64,000 bases of DNA, taken from Peribolospora baueri. Lineage: Eukaryota > Basidiomycota > Peribolosporomycetes > Peribolosporales > Peribolosporaceae. The first letter of the stretch is position 1. Each line of letters opens with the position of its first letter. Location of the stretch: positions 29,613-93,612 of the forward strand of contig JAMDHS010000078.1 of the NCBI GenBank assembly GCA_029717555.1, in the 5' to 3' direction. The position numbers were made by a program, and so were the translations under genes. Below the pieces are notes generated by a model, which did not search any database, was not told the DNA's origin, and saw nothing but the letters and a program-made list of their open reading frames with translations. Of the stretch, positions 49,501 to 60,178 are shown in pieces.

Positions 49501-49934
49501 CCGGCGGTCGAAGGGGATGAGGAGAGCGAAGAGTTGGGATGGGAGACGAGCTCGCCGGCGAGCACAGACGAGGCATTAACGGCGGAGGAAGCGGTAGTTA
49601 GGACCGGTCGCGAAAGGTGAGGTGCAAAGGACGAAATAGTGGGAGGTGCCAGAGTGGATCCTGAAGGCGTCGGGGCCCGGGAAGGCAAGCTAGAAGCCGA
49701 CGGGGCATTGAGCACCGAAGTCGTCGCTGACGCTTGCGCCGAGGGGGCAGGCGAAGCTGGACAAGAGATAGAAGACGAACCGTCTTGTCCTACTTCGCTT
49801 TCAACGCCCTTGCGGGGAGTGGGCTGCCACAGCTGTGAAAAGATACCCTTGGTCTTTTCTCCGGTAGCGTTGAACATCGCCGTAGAGACTGGAGAAGCCA
49901 AACTACAGGAAGCTGACCAGCTCGCGATCACCAT
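46566..49934 (-). CDS. MON1: Mon1 vacuolar fusion protein (Mon1-Ccz1 Rab7 GEF subunit)
   Basis: With Ccz1, Mon1 activates Rab7/Ypt7 on late endosomes, autophagosomes and vacuoles. The start is either 49934 (MVIASWSASC) or 49877 (MFNATGEKTK). A long Ser/Pro-rich and acidic N-terminus precedes the longin-type core: DRLYFILTSAGKPVYIS, TVGVMQALISVFADEEDKIR, YGDVRISFLLRSPLYFVCVS, RRNNFDLRRLLEGTDHML and LRLDPGLREDIAKAL. Later landmarks are LLYAILLADDKIVTLVRPRK, LLVNTIQSSSSLRSSESW, ICLPKFTSAGFLHAYVSFL, GIPGLRHFVYKSR and VLGWVTQPFELYLALSP. The C-terminus WVKREEQRLFLISAPVF, with the stop at 46566, is the classic Mon1 end. Many short exons. A Thr/Ser/Asp-rich loop (about 47,480-47,650) interrupts the third domain. 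Confidence 0.93.
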
Positions 49935-50268
49935 TTGGCTGCGGCAGCCGGACGGACGAGCTTGGCACTCGGGTGCGGTCAGGAACAGAGCTCTTGTTTG
50001 TCGTTGGATGTCATTTCCCTCTGTCCTCTGTCCGATGGTATGGTAGTACAACTACATCAAAGAAGATATTGTTCATTTTGTCCCTCAGGTACCATCCGGT
50101 CAGTAGCCGTTTTCGTCTCTCCCATGTCCCACGTTTTTCAGGGTCACTGTGGTACAAAGAAAAGAAAGGAGTCGTCTTCTACAAGTACATTGATAACGGC
50201 ATCCCACCGGGTGGCTACCCAAGGACAGGACACGCAGAGAGAAGGCTGCGTGAAGCAAGGTGTCCAAT
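49935..50268. other. Short intergenic region between minus-strand genes
   Basis: 334 bp; MON1 leader and 3' end of the CCDC174-like gene. No other feature. Confidence 0.4.
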
Positions 50269-51609
50269 CTAAGAACATGACGTCCCTGTCGTGCTGCCAT
50301 TGTTGCCAGCAGCATCCTTCTCCAATGCCTCCAGGAAACCATCGACCCGTTTCTGCTGCTTCTCCTGCTTCAGCCTCTCCACCTCGGCGTCGCCCAACAT
50401 CTTTCTCTTTTTGGCCTCGATCTCCTTTCTTCTCTCCTCCTTCCTCCTCTCCACCGCCGTCAATGGTCTCTTCCTCGGCGCGCCACCTCCGGAAGCGTCT
50501 CCCTCACCCTCAACCTCTTCGCTGCCACGCTCCTTCCGCTTCGTTTCCGTCTCCTCCCTCGCCTTCTTCAGTTCCTCCATCTGCCGCAATCGCGTCTCCT
50601 CGTCTTTGGAGAACTGATAGAATCCCGCGCCTTTAGTCCGAACCTCGGCTGTAGCGTCGAAATGCAGCGCGGGAGAAGCCTCTGCGGCGGCTCGAGCGGC
50701 AGCGATGGCTGCTGGATCGGGAGTGTAAACGGGAAAGTAGTTCGCATCGCCGTAGATGAGGTTTTCTCTGAGTTCAGAGCACGGATAAGTAAGCGATATC
50801 AAGAAGTTAGCTTTAAGAAAGCAGTCAGGAATCTCGACGGCCGATTGCTACGAAGCGGAGTATTGTGGTAACCCACCGCTCAGGTTCAGGTTCCGCCGGT
50901 GGAGGCCGAAGATTGCGCGGCACCTCGCTTCGGCGAGCCGTCCGGGTGCGGCCAAACTCGTCCCTGTACTCGATGATAGGATCATCAGCCTGAAATGCGT
51001 GAAGGAATTGTAAGTAAAATCGTCTCGAAAGAAAGAGCGTTAAAACGATCCAAAACAAAATCGACAAACCCACCCCTAATGGCAATGAACTACTCTCATC
51101 GCCTTCGCTATCCTGCTCACTCCACTCGTCCCCATCCTCTGCCTTCCGATCCCAGTCAATCAGTCCCCCAGCAATCTGTTCCTCCTCCAGCCCACCCGTC
51201 TTTCCCCTCCTCAGCTTATCATACAACGCTGCCTTGCGCTCCAACGCTGCCCTGCTAGCCTCCAACGTCGATGTTGAGGTGGCCAAGTCCGGACGAGCAT
51301 CTCGCGCTGCCCGAGCGGCTAACCCCGGGTTTTGCCTTTGCCATACTGTGGGTTTCTGCGTGGTAGAGATATACGAAACGATACTGGAAAATAAGTCGAA
51401 GGAGACTTGCAAGCGTGATAGAACCGGAGCAGCGCTCTCGCCTACTCACTCACCTTCTCAGCCCTCGGCCTTCCCTTCTCCGCAGACCTTCCTCCCTTCC
51501 TAACCTCGGACTCCTGCTTCGCTATCTCGGCCTTGAGGCCTAGAAATGAGGATGAGTTGACCGAGCGGGATGCACTTTTGCTCCCTTTGGTAGGTGGCGG
51601 AGGAGGCAT
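50269..51609 (-). CDS. CCDC174-like coiled-coil protein
   Basis: Family members are nuclear, spliceosome-associated coiled-coil proteins. The start at 51609 (MPPPPPTKGSKSASRS) leads to SSFLGLKAEIAKQESEVRKG. The middle exons give LERKAALYDKLRRGKTGGL and IDWDRKAEDGDEWSE, then IIEYRDEFGRTRTARRSEVP, the most characteristic segment of the family. The last exon contains YGDANYFPVYTPD, HFDATAEVRTKGAGFYQFSK and a long KR/E-rich helix, ending GTSCS at 50269. Four or five exons. It diverges from the zinc-finger gene with only about 130 bp between the ATGs, so the two probably share a promoter. Confidence 0.82.
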
Positions 51610-51740
51610 GGTGTGGTGGACATGGAAGCGAAAGGGTGGGCCGTTGGTACACGCCTCGGTGATCGGAGCCGCAGCACTCCGGAAGACGTCGATCAGTCGT
51701 GTCCAGGGAAACGAGCGCACCACCAGCATTTCCGGTGGTC

Positions 51741-53229
51741 ATGGCGAAGCGTCGTCTATCGGAGTCGTCCCTCTACGACGATGACGACCTGGAGCATCTA
51801 GGGCGGGACGAATCGGAAGGAGAGAGCTTCTCAGAGGGTGAAGGTGGAAGGGGAAAGACACCGGACGCGGAATGGGTCAAGCTCGCGAGGACGGACGGGG
51901 ACGACGAGAAGGAGCGAGGGTGAGCGCGGCTTTGTCCCTCTATTGGGCCCCCCAGCTCACAGCCGAGGCAAGTTCGGCCGAAGGATTGGTGTAATGACTG
52001 ATGGTCTGTTATTTTTACTCTCTCGTAGACGTCCAATGACCTGCACCCTCCCACCACACTCCTCCAACCCTCTCACTTTCCCCACGCGTGCGGCTTTCGA
52101 GGCGCACTACGCACTTCAGCACACCAACGTCTGTTCTTCCCAAGGGTGCAAACGCATTTTTCCCTCGGAATTCATGCTAGAGCTCCACATCTCGGAGTGT
52201 CACGATCCTATCGTGGAAGCGAGAAAGGAGAGGGGGGAGAAGACGGTGCGCCCTTCCTGGAGACGGATGCATCTTTGGATATAATGCCGAAGTCCTCCAA
52301 TTGAAAGCGACCGGTTGACTTTCTGCGTTTTTGACACGCTGCTTCTTTCTCGGCGGATCCTCAGTTCGCGTGCTTCGTCCAAGGATGCGACCGATTTTTT
52401 CTCAATCCAAAGCTCCGGCGTCTCCATCTGGTGAGCGAACGGGCGAGCGTCCCAGTCGCCTTCTCGCAGTAATTTCCCGCGCGTCCGAGCTTCACACCGT
52501 TCATTCGTCTTGCCCGCCTTCACGTTGCACTAACTTCTCCACACCGTCTTTCTCCCTCTTCACTTGCCCCTCTAACTTCCACTTGCTCGCCGCCGCCGCC
52601 GCACCACAAATCTAACCGCCTCCCGGACATCCAAGATCGACTTCCACCACTACCCGCGCACCTACTACTTCTCCCTTCCTAATCACGGCATCGGGGATCT
52701 GGTGCGCAAATACGGTCCAGGAGCGAGTTTGGTGAGGGGGGAGTGGAAGCCTAGGGAGGGACAGTTGGATTCGAAGGGGAAGGCAAAGGCGGTTGAACAG
52801 GTGAAGGGAGGAGACGAGGAGACGAGGACGGAGACTGAGACCGAGACGGAAATGGAGATGGAGACGGGTATGGAGACGGAGAAGGACGCCGAAGAACGGA
52901 ATCGCGCACCATCTGCACCGAAACGGGAGCAGGAGCACTTTTCGTCGTCGTCGGAAGCAAAAGACGCGAGCGCGCGGAAAGCTTCCCCAAACCCCGCGGT
53001 CACGGTCGGGGTAGCGGGGACGCTGGCATCGTCACAGGCGCCAGCGACGACGACGAAGATGTCTGAGGAGAAGGGACGCTACGATGAAGGCGACGACATC
53101 GTCCGTCAGATGGACCGACTGGCCCTCGTGCCCGATTCGGTACGGTTCGGACGCGGAAAGGCTCGAGGGTTCCTCAGAGGCGGTGGGAAGGCACGGGGAC
53201 GGGGCGTCGGGCAAAGAGACGCGGAGTGA
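51741..53229 (+). CDS. ZNF511-like C2H2 zinc-finger protein
   Basis: A conserved eukaryotic zinc-finger protein of poorly known function, probably nuclear. It starts MAKRRLSESSLYDDDDLEHL at 51741. After an intron comes a degenerate first finger (TFPTRAAFEAHYALQHTN). The second is CSSQGCKRIFPSEFMLELHI with SECHD. Exon 3, entered at FACFVQGCDRFFLNPKLRRL, is completed across a further intron by HLIDFHHYPRTYYF, then SLPNHGIGDLVRKYG; this HLIDxHxYPxTYYF join is diagnostic. The C-terminal half is low complexity with a run of alternating Glu and Thr/Met (52,815-52,885) and an Arg/Gly-rich end RGFLRGGGKARGRGVG, which could bind RNA. Five exons. The stop at 53229 is preceded by a possible donor, so a short extra exon cannot be excluded. 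Confidence 0.85.
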
Positions 53230-53949
53230 GTGAAGGGCCTGCGGGCTGGGAACTGGTACTGGGAGATCACCTTCCTGAGGAACGTGGGGGTTTGCCGAAG
53301 GGATCAGATCCCAATACCGTCCTCCTCACCGTCCTCCCAGGTGCCGCGTCGCTTTATTTTTTCTCTTCACTTGGGGCACATGGGCAACGAAGGGGGTCCG
53401 GAAAAATGTACGATTACATAGTTTACATACGGGGAACCCGCGCGGAAGATGTGCGGGCGCGGCGGCATACCTCTGAAAACGTGCACCACCCTTCCTTTGA
53501 CTCGTGACTGACGGAGACGGGCGGGCGGAACGAACGAAAAGGCGACGCAACGGCGGCGAGACGAGCACAGAGGCTAGGGAGTACGACGGCGAGGGATGAA
53601 AGTGGGGTATGAAATGGCTGGGACGGGAGGACAGAGAGGAAGTGTGCGGGTACAAAAAGGACATGGACAGATGCTGGACGACGACGGGACGGAAGAGAGC
53701 GATGCTGTGAAACGGCGGTGATGTGAAACGGCGGTGAAAGAGAAGTACGAGAGGAGGCAAGGCAGAGTGATGGCCATTCCCTATCGGACCTTGTCGGAGG
53801 GTGGTCTGAGGAGGGAGGAGGGAGAGCAGACGAAACGTGATGGATAGAGGCGATTCGGGTACGCGACATACTCTGTGGAGAGCTGTGGGAGTCCAAGGTC
53901 GCGCATCGGACGGTAGGTGGAACGGCAATCGACCTCGTTGCGGTTAGTT
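53230..53949. other. Convergent intergenic region
   Basis: About 720 bp. An open minus frame at 53,840-53,975 (GTSYIAETNRNEVDC) is suggestive but is out of frame with the neighbouring exon; otherwise nothing. Confidence 0.35.
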
Positions 53950-56414
53950 TCAGCGATGTAAGATGTGCCCTCGATAATCACCGGGAAGGCTGATGACCGC
54001 CTCGAGCGTGTCGACTTCGTCGTCCAAAGAGAGCTGTAGGAAAGGGCAATGAGAGAGGCAGAGCGGATTGAGCGAACGACCGCGGCGACATACATGTAAC
54101 AAAGACGATGGCGGATTGAGGTGGACCGATACGCAGCTCAAACTCACAGATGCGGGCGTATCCGTGGGCTGCAGATAGTACCCCTCGTAGCGGAGGTGAA
54201 TGCGTTCGTGCTCCATCTGCGGCCAGTGCGACGTCAAGGGACACAGATCGAGGTAGAGCAGGCCGAAGCCAGTGAGCGAATCGAAAGCTAAAAGGGACGA
54301 ATTTCGGCCAGAAACGGAACAGAGCGTGCTTCTCCGGTTTACTGAAAGCTTACCTTGGCAGCAGCAGCGACGGTCCTCCTCACTACCTCTCCACCAATCT
54401 CAGTGTCGGGAGCAGGGCGGAGCTCGCATAGGAGCTTCCCGTCACGAGCGTTCACGACCCGGATGATGGCGCGACGAAGAGCGAGGATCTGGTCACCTGG
54501 CCTTATGCCGAGCTGAGGGTGGCGGACAGCGATGATCAAAGAAAGGAAAAGGACGCGAGATTTGGACCGGAGAGGAAGAAGACGACTGAATGGTAAGCTG
54601 ACTTTCTCATGTTGCTCATCCACTTCCGAACCGTCCATCTGCAAGGAAGAAAACAAGCCAACAATCAAAAACGACAAGACAAGACAGGCGACTCACGATC
54701 TCTGCCCTGTCCTGTAAATGCGAGATGTTCTGCCCTTTGAAGAAGTAGCAAAAGTGCTATGGAAAAAAAAAGATATAAAAAAAGTGCATAATGGGCGGGA
54801 TGAAATGACGAAACCGGAGAGCAGTCTCAGTGAGATGTATCTTTCTTATTCCCAAGACCCCGCTCGGACAAAGACTCACAGACCCGTCCACTTTCTTATG
54901 CTCCGCAAACAACCGCAGCAGGCGAGGTATGCTCGTGCGGGCTACAGCGGCGGTGGGTGCGAACGACCCGCGGAGAAAAATGGATTCCGAAGCGGGGAAG
55001 AGGAGAAACGAGACGGCCAAGGCCAAAAGAGGAAAGAAAGCAATCAGCCCAACCAGATTGTGGACAAATGACCGTGAAATGAAAGCCACAAAGCCAGCCC
55101 ACCAGGATTGAGCTGAAAGAAGTTTGGAGGTCCAGGTTTGAGGAGGATGGAGATCTTGATGTGTCTCCTAGAGTCTAACGCCGTTGTTGGTGGCGGCGGT
55201 GCGGCGGCTCTGGCGGGAGGAGTGGCGCGGGGCACGTGGGAGGTGCGACCCGGGAATGGAGCGAGAGATAAGCCGGGGTTGGAGACGGAGGCTATGGAGG
55301 CAGGATGTGAACGAGGTCCGGGATGAGATTGCGGGATATGGGAAAATGGGGGCGAAAAGTGGGAGGAAAGTAGAGACGACGGCGTAATGGACGCGGAGGC
55401 GGTCGACGTCGGCGGAAGGGAGGTGGAAGACGTTGCGCCGAGCACTTGAGGGCGGCGGTGGCCCGGCACGTTAATGGACTCGTACTCCGGACTTTGTTCG
55501 GCAGCGGCGGCCTCTCGGACGGTTGTGGAGGTGAGGACGTCCCCCGTACCGGGAGAAGAGGTGGAAATGGAGACCGGGGCGAGAGAGGGAGAGAAGGAAG
55601 AGCCCATGCCGCTTGCTGCAGGCGAGAGACGTAGAACGCTCCCGTTCCTCGCAAGCAACGCCGGGGAAGAGTAATAAGACGGTGGGAAGGAGTAAGGATG
55701 GGGGAGTGAGGGTGCACGGAAGCGGAATAGGTGAGGATGGGAGTGATGGCGTCTGATGACGGTCGAGTGAAAAGAAGGGCTCGTCTGTGCTGCGGTCGAG
55801 CTCTCGGCGGATGGATAGGAGGTGAGGGTGGGCATGAGCATGGGCAAAGGACTGGGGGAAATACTAGGCTGCTCTCGAGTCTGAGGTCCAGGGAGGGCGT
55901 TCGGGGGGGAGGCCCTAGGGGACGACGAGGACGAATATGAATGTGGCGACGAGGACGGCGACAAGGAAGATCGACCGGACTCGGGCGACGACGACAAAAG
56001 AAAAGGAGCGTCGAGGCGATCTCGCCGAGCAGGATTGAACGTGGTGGAAGGGATGGATATCGTGGAACCGCCGCCGGCCGTCGCAGACATCTCATCCACA
56101 CGGCTGCTGGAGCCCCTGTTGCCCCTCTGATGTACGCTCGCGCTGTTGTTACTCGAACCCACGCCGGCGTCCGTACGGACGGGTCGGCCACCGACATCGG
56201 GAGATCGGTCGGCCATGACGCCGATGGCCGCCTCGAGGGCGGCGAGCCTGCTCTCGATCCGCAATCGGGCCACTTGCTCGGCGGCTAGGAGGTGGAGCAG
56301 GTGCGCGGCGCGCGTAGCTGTGGCGGTGGCCATTTCCGACGCTGGGGCCAAAGCCAGGTCGGGGTCCATCGCCGAATCGACGGAGAAAACGGGGCCGTTG
56401 TCTTCTTCTGCCAT
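53950..56414 (-). CDS. Unresolved gene(s): Ser/Pro-rich N-terminus and a small conserved-looking C-terminal part
   Basis: The upstream part starts MAEEDNGPVFSVDS at 56414 and contains a helical LRIESRLAALEAAIGVMADR followed by a Ser/Pro-rich low-complexity region to about 55,100. Downstream exons have good splice sites and non-random peptides: RTSIPRLLRLFAEHKKVDGS, a 15-nt exon DRAEI (54,680-54,694), MDGSEVDEQHEK, LGIRPGDQILALRRAIIRVV, then LTGFGLLYLDLCPLTSHWPQ with MEHERIHLRYEGYYLQPTDT, and LSLDDEVDTLEAVISLPG ending at 53950. Joining the two halves through AATCCTG|GTGGGC is phase-compatible but not proven. One junction (54,343 to 54,291) is out of phase with the obvious splice sites. I do not recognise the family. 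It may be two genes. Confidence 0.4.
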
Positions 56415-56980
56415 GGAGGAGGGCGGGGGGCAAGGTAAGAAGGGGATGAGGGGGGTGAGACCGACGAGGTACGGCGAGTGGTGGCGAGCGGTGGGAGGAA
56501 GATGGTGGACCGCCGCGTCGGCCCCGTCTGCCCACTCGCGCCGAGCTGAACCGGCCGAGGTGTGCGCGACCACCGCCGCTGTCGAGGCTATCGCGGGGCT
56601 GCGACAATGAGAATAGAAATTGGCGGGCTGGGCTGAGCGTTAATGATTGAGGCGGAGGAGAGAATCGAGGGGACGAGCTCCGGCTGCAATGACGGACGTT
56701 CACGTTGTCCTGGTCACCGACGGGCCGCGTCGAGCAGATCGAGCCGGGCGAGGCAGGCGTAGGCGATCGACCACGTGCTTGGTTCATTTCAATGCGGCGC
56801 CGAGAAGGAGGTACGAATAGCAAGGTACAAAGGTACGGGAGAATGGTCTCTGCGGTCCCGCAACGTAACTCGATGTGGTCTCTCGTACAACGCGGTCCGG
56901 CAAGTCGACGCAAGATGGCAGCAGCGGAGCCTTCAACGACCTCCTTCGGCCCCGTGACAGTCCCCCGTCTCCATCCAGCT
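56415..56980. other. Intergenic between the Ser-rich locus and the Cys-rich gene
   Basis: About 570 bp; open frames on both strands without domains. Probably the leader of the Ser-rich gene. Confidence 0.4.
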
Positions 56981-58241
56981 CTACTCTTCCTCTCGGTCGT
57001 GCTGAACCGCCGAGGGGCCCCCATGTTCGTTCGGCTCGTCCCCGCAATGACAGAACCCGCAACGGCAAGGCCGCCCAAAGAGCCTTTCACCTAAGCGTTA
57101 CGATGGCAATCAGACATTTCACCGCCGGTCAGATCCGAGTGAAATAATATCGTGCAACGGTGCCCCGGGGCGTGGGCGTCGTGTGCTCACAATTGCAGAA
57201 CTCATTCGGACACCGACGAGCGTTTGTCGGCGTCCCCGATCCACCACCGTCAGGACCTGCTACACCTTCCCGGATGGGTGCAAGCGGCGGCTCGTCTTCG
57301 TCGCTCGGAGGATGGCGAGGGTACGGCAAGGAACTATCTAGCCCCGGTTTCCCTTCAAGGTTGGCTATGTCTTCCCATCTTGATTCGAGTTGTGACATCT
57401 GCCCATTGGCAGCAGGCCTGGGAGGGGTAGAGGGAGGGGTGCAAGTGCATCCATGGCAGGGGCAACGGACGAAGAGGTTCTCGCCTATGGCGCGACGGCA
57501 CGAGAAATCCAGAGTGGATCAGAGTCTCGACGGGCCTTTCCCGCTGGTCTGGAAACCAGAAAAGGCCGGGAACTCACAAGAGCAATCTGTGTTGGAGCAG
57601 CTCGCAATGGCACTTCCTACAGCCAATCCCCCGCAAGGAGCATCTCTGTTCTCAAAGCTAGGAGCATCACCACCTAGCGCCAATCCCCCTTCAGCAATAC
57701 CCGCTTCTCCCCGGCTTGACGCTGGCGCTTGGCCGCTAGGCTGTTCAGGCTCGCCAATGAGCTTTGGAACGGGAGGGTCTCCAGTAGCCTTCGAAGCCGA
57801 CATCTTCGTCTTTTCGAGCCCGCCTTCGACCTCGGAGCCCAGGACAGGCATGCTGAGGCCCGCAGCGGACCCAGGGGTGGTGGGGTCGGGGCCTTCCTTG
57901 GAAAGCGTTTCGGCGGTGATCAAATCCTTCTTTTCGTTTGAAAAAAAATGGGGTCAGAGGGAAAAAAAAAAGTGCGGGTGGTACAAAAACGCAGAAGGGA
58001 ATATAGGTCGATATGCAACATACGCGACCGAAGCCCGGCGGGCACACTCTGAGAGTGGGGAGAGACGTACCATGCCTGCGACCACGGCTTGGACCGGCGA
58101 CGTAGGGACGACGAGGTCTGTTGAGGAAGGGAAAGAGGGCTGGGTGCACTTGGACAGGTCAAGGTGGAACCGACAATAAGTAGGCCTCAGCTCGTAAGGC
58201 CATGGCTGCGTGCGTCCCTTGTTCTTGACGAGAGCAGGCAT
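56981..58241 (-). CDS. Cys-rich protein with two CxC clusters, putative metal-binding; family not recognised
   Basis: Four exons (58071-58241, 57578-57929, 57191-57484, 56981-57090) sum to exactly 309 codons, 308 residues, with phases 0, 1, 1. It starts MPALVKNKGRTQPWPYELRP (A at -3). Two cysteine clusters of the same design appear once the introns are removed. The first is CSNTDCSC-ENLFVR-CPCHGCTC; the second is CPNEFCNC-ERLFGRP-CRCGFCHC. Each is C-x4-C-x-C-x6/7-C-x-C-x2-C-x-C. In both the last Cys codon of the first half is split T|GC or T|GT by an intron. The rest is Pro/Ser/Gly-rich and acidic. The N-terminus (TYCRFHLDLSKC) has two more Cys. No copper-fist or other DNA-binding signature is seen. 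Copper or zinc binding is an inference from ligand spacing, loosely like the CxC repeats of copper-sensing fungal factors and metallothioneins. Confidence 0.7.
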
Positions 58242-58717
58242 GGTGCCGACGCTCGAAGCTCATATACCTGCGAACTCCTATTCCGTTTTTTTGCTTACGT
58301 TGGTGGAGAAGTAAACACAAGCCCGCCTCTCTAACCCAAAGCGCCCGGTCGGTCCTGCACGCGCTGGAAACAATAGCCGGCCCTCGTAGACGCGAGCGGT
58401 GGCGACGCGACGAGCATGAATGGCGGTGTGGAAGGCGGGGTCCGAGTCCAGGTAGGTTCGGAACAGCGCGGGGACCTGCCTTATTTATTTTCGGTCTTTT
58501 AGGTATGCCATTGCGTGCAAAGCAGCGTTGACGAGTACAAAAGTCGGGCGGTGTCTTCCGCCAACCAGGCTGGCTGTACTTATACGCTCCATGCCGGACG
58601 CATACGATCACCGCGGCCTTAATTACTGCGGCACCAACAACCACGTGGTCGATCGGCCAGCCTCTGTTCGCGGCGAGGAGCCAAGCTCGCACGGCTTGAG
58701 AGAGCACCACCACCGAC
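58242..58717. promoter_or_regulatory. Divergent promoter of the Cys-rich gene and APS3
   Basis: 476 bp between divergent ATGs. A TTATTTATTTTC stretch lies at about 58,482-58,493. If the Cys-rich protein is metal-responsive, regulatory sites would lie here; none was recognised. Confidence 0.4.
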
Positions 58718-60055
58718 ATGACCGTCCACGCAGTCCTCATCGGTGAGCCGGCCACAGGTCCCATGACATGGAGTGGGCGTGGACGGCGCCGGACGCTGAC
58801 CTTTTTTCCCTGCCTTTTGTCGGGCTGCTGGCAGTGAACAACCACGGCAAGCCGCGGCTAAGCAAAGTGAGTGTCGAGCGTCGTCGACCGACGTTCCCGG
58901 AGAGCGTCTCTTTCCTGCTTTATAGGCGAAACAGCTAATCGTAACCCCCTCTTACCGCACTCTCATGTGACCCAGTTCTATTCTCAAGTGCCCCTCGCAG
59001 CACAACAAGCATTCATAGCCCAGATTTTTGCTCTCGTCTCCCCTCGCCCGGACAGCGTTTGTAACTTCCTCGACGCACCCGGTCTCGTTTTGCCGTCCTC
59101 TTCTTCCGTAGACACCTCTTCCGCACCGACAACATCATCCAAGGCCAATGGAAAGGGCAGCGGAGGCGGATCGAAGGCCAAGCACAAGGCTCGAGAGTTG
59201 GGAGGGGCCGGAGAGGACCCGTCGGACAGCGCGAATGGCGGCAAGGATGAGCTGCGCGTGATCTATCGACATTACGCCACACTCTACTTTGTCTTCGTCG
59301 TCGACCAGAGCGAGAGTGAGCTGGGCGTCTTGGACCTCATCCAGGTATGTATCCGCCTCTGACGATGGACGGATGATGGTTGGGACCTGTTGTGTCTCCT
59401 CGCTGAACGAGCGTCCTACGTCCTTCCCTTGTCAGGTGTTCGTCGAATCCCTCGATCGATGTTTTGAGAACGTTTGCGAATTGGACCTTATTTTCCATTT
59501 TGACGATGTGAGCGTGCTCCATCGTCTCGCGGCACATCCCGTCCTTTCTCGTTCGACCGAGCTCATCGGCGAAATGACGCCCTTCTCTCAATAGGTACAC
59601 GCCATCTTGAGCGAGGTGATACAGGGCGGGCTTGTGCTCGAGACGAACATCAACGAGATCGTAAACGGAGGTACGCAGTCCAGTTTTCTTTGGTCCTCGA
59701 TCGCTTTGTAATTTGACCGAGCCGAAAGCTCAAGGATTCTCCTCCGCTCCGATTCCTTCCATGCCACACCCCAGCACAAGCATCGTCCAGAGCCCGCCGA
59801 GCCTCTTATGCATCCTCCTCACACACCTCCGTCTCCTCCTTCTCTTCATCCCTCAACCCGGCCATGTTTTCCGCCCTCCCTTCCCTCGCCTCTCCGATGG
59901 CATCCTCGCGCTCGTCCTCTATGGGAGGAGCAGGAGGGAACAGTTTGGGAGCGCCCACGGGCGCATTAGCAGGGTTGGGAAGCTTGGCGTCGCCGAACTG
60001 GAGCAGCGCTTGGACTCAGGTGCAGGGATTTGCCGGCAAGCTAGGTGGCCGATAA
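58718..60055 (+). CDS. APS3: AP-3 adaptor complex sigma subunit with Ser/Gly-rich insert
   Basis: The small sigma subunit of AP-3, which sorts cargo from the Golgi or endosome directly to the vacuole. The start is at 58718 (MTVHAVLI); a tiny exon gives VNNHGKPRLSK through a G|TG junction. The longin-fold landmarks are FYSQVPLAAQQAFIAQIFAL, VIYRHYATLYFVFVVDQSES and ELGVLDLIQVFVESLDRCFE. They continue VCELDLIFHFDDVHAILSEV and IQGGLVLETNINEIVNG. Compared with the usual roughly 160-190 residues it carries a Ser/Lys/Gly-rich insert of about 60 residues (59,095-59,240), between the second strand-helix unit and the YRHYATLYF strand. It also has a Ser/Ala/Pro-rich tail ending KLGGR. Seven exons or so. 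Convergent with the methyltransferase gene, 123 bp apart. Confidence 0.93.
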
Positions 60056-60178
60056 GGCCGGATAGCGCGGGACAAGGACTGGCACGTGTGCGCGCGTATG
60101 TGTGTGTGCGTGTCGCTGGTCGTCCTCCCAGCGCAGATAGAATGGAGGATGCGTGATACGTTAGACCCATCTTAGTGC

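Noticed and set aside
53326-53928. Overlapping minus frames of 157 and 200 codons
   Set aside because: Ser/Pro/Arg-rich composition, no splice or domain evidence, convergent intergenic region.
56705-57094. 129-codon plus frame antisense to the last exon of the Cys-rich gene
   Set aside because: The minus-strand exon has consistent splice phases and the Cys motif; the plus frame shows nothing recognisable.
58159-58845. 228-codon minus frame over the APS3 promoter and first exon
   Set aside because: Overlaps the start of APS3 and of the Cys-rich gene, Arg-rich with no domain; composition artefact.
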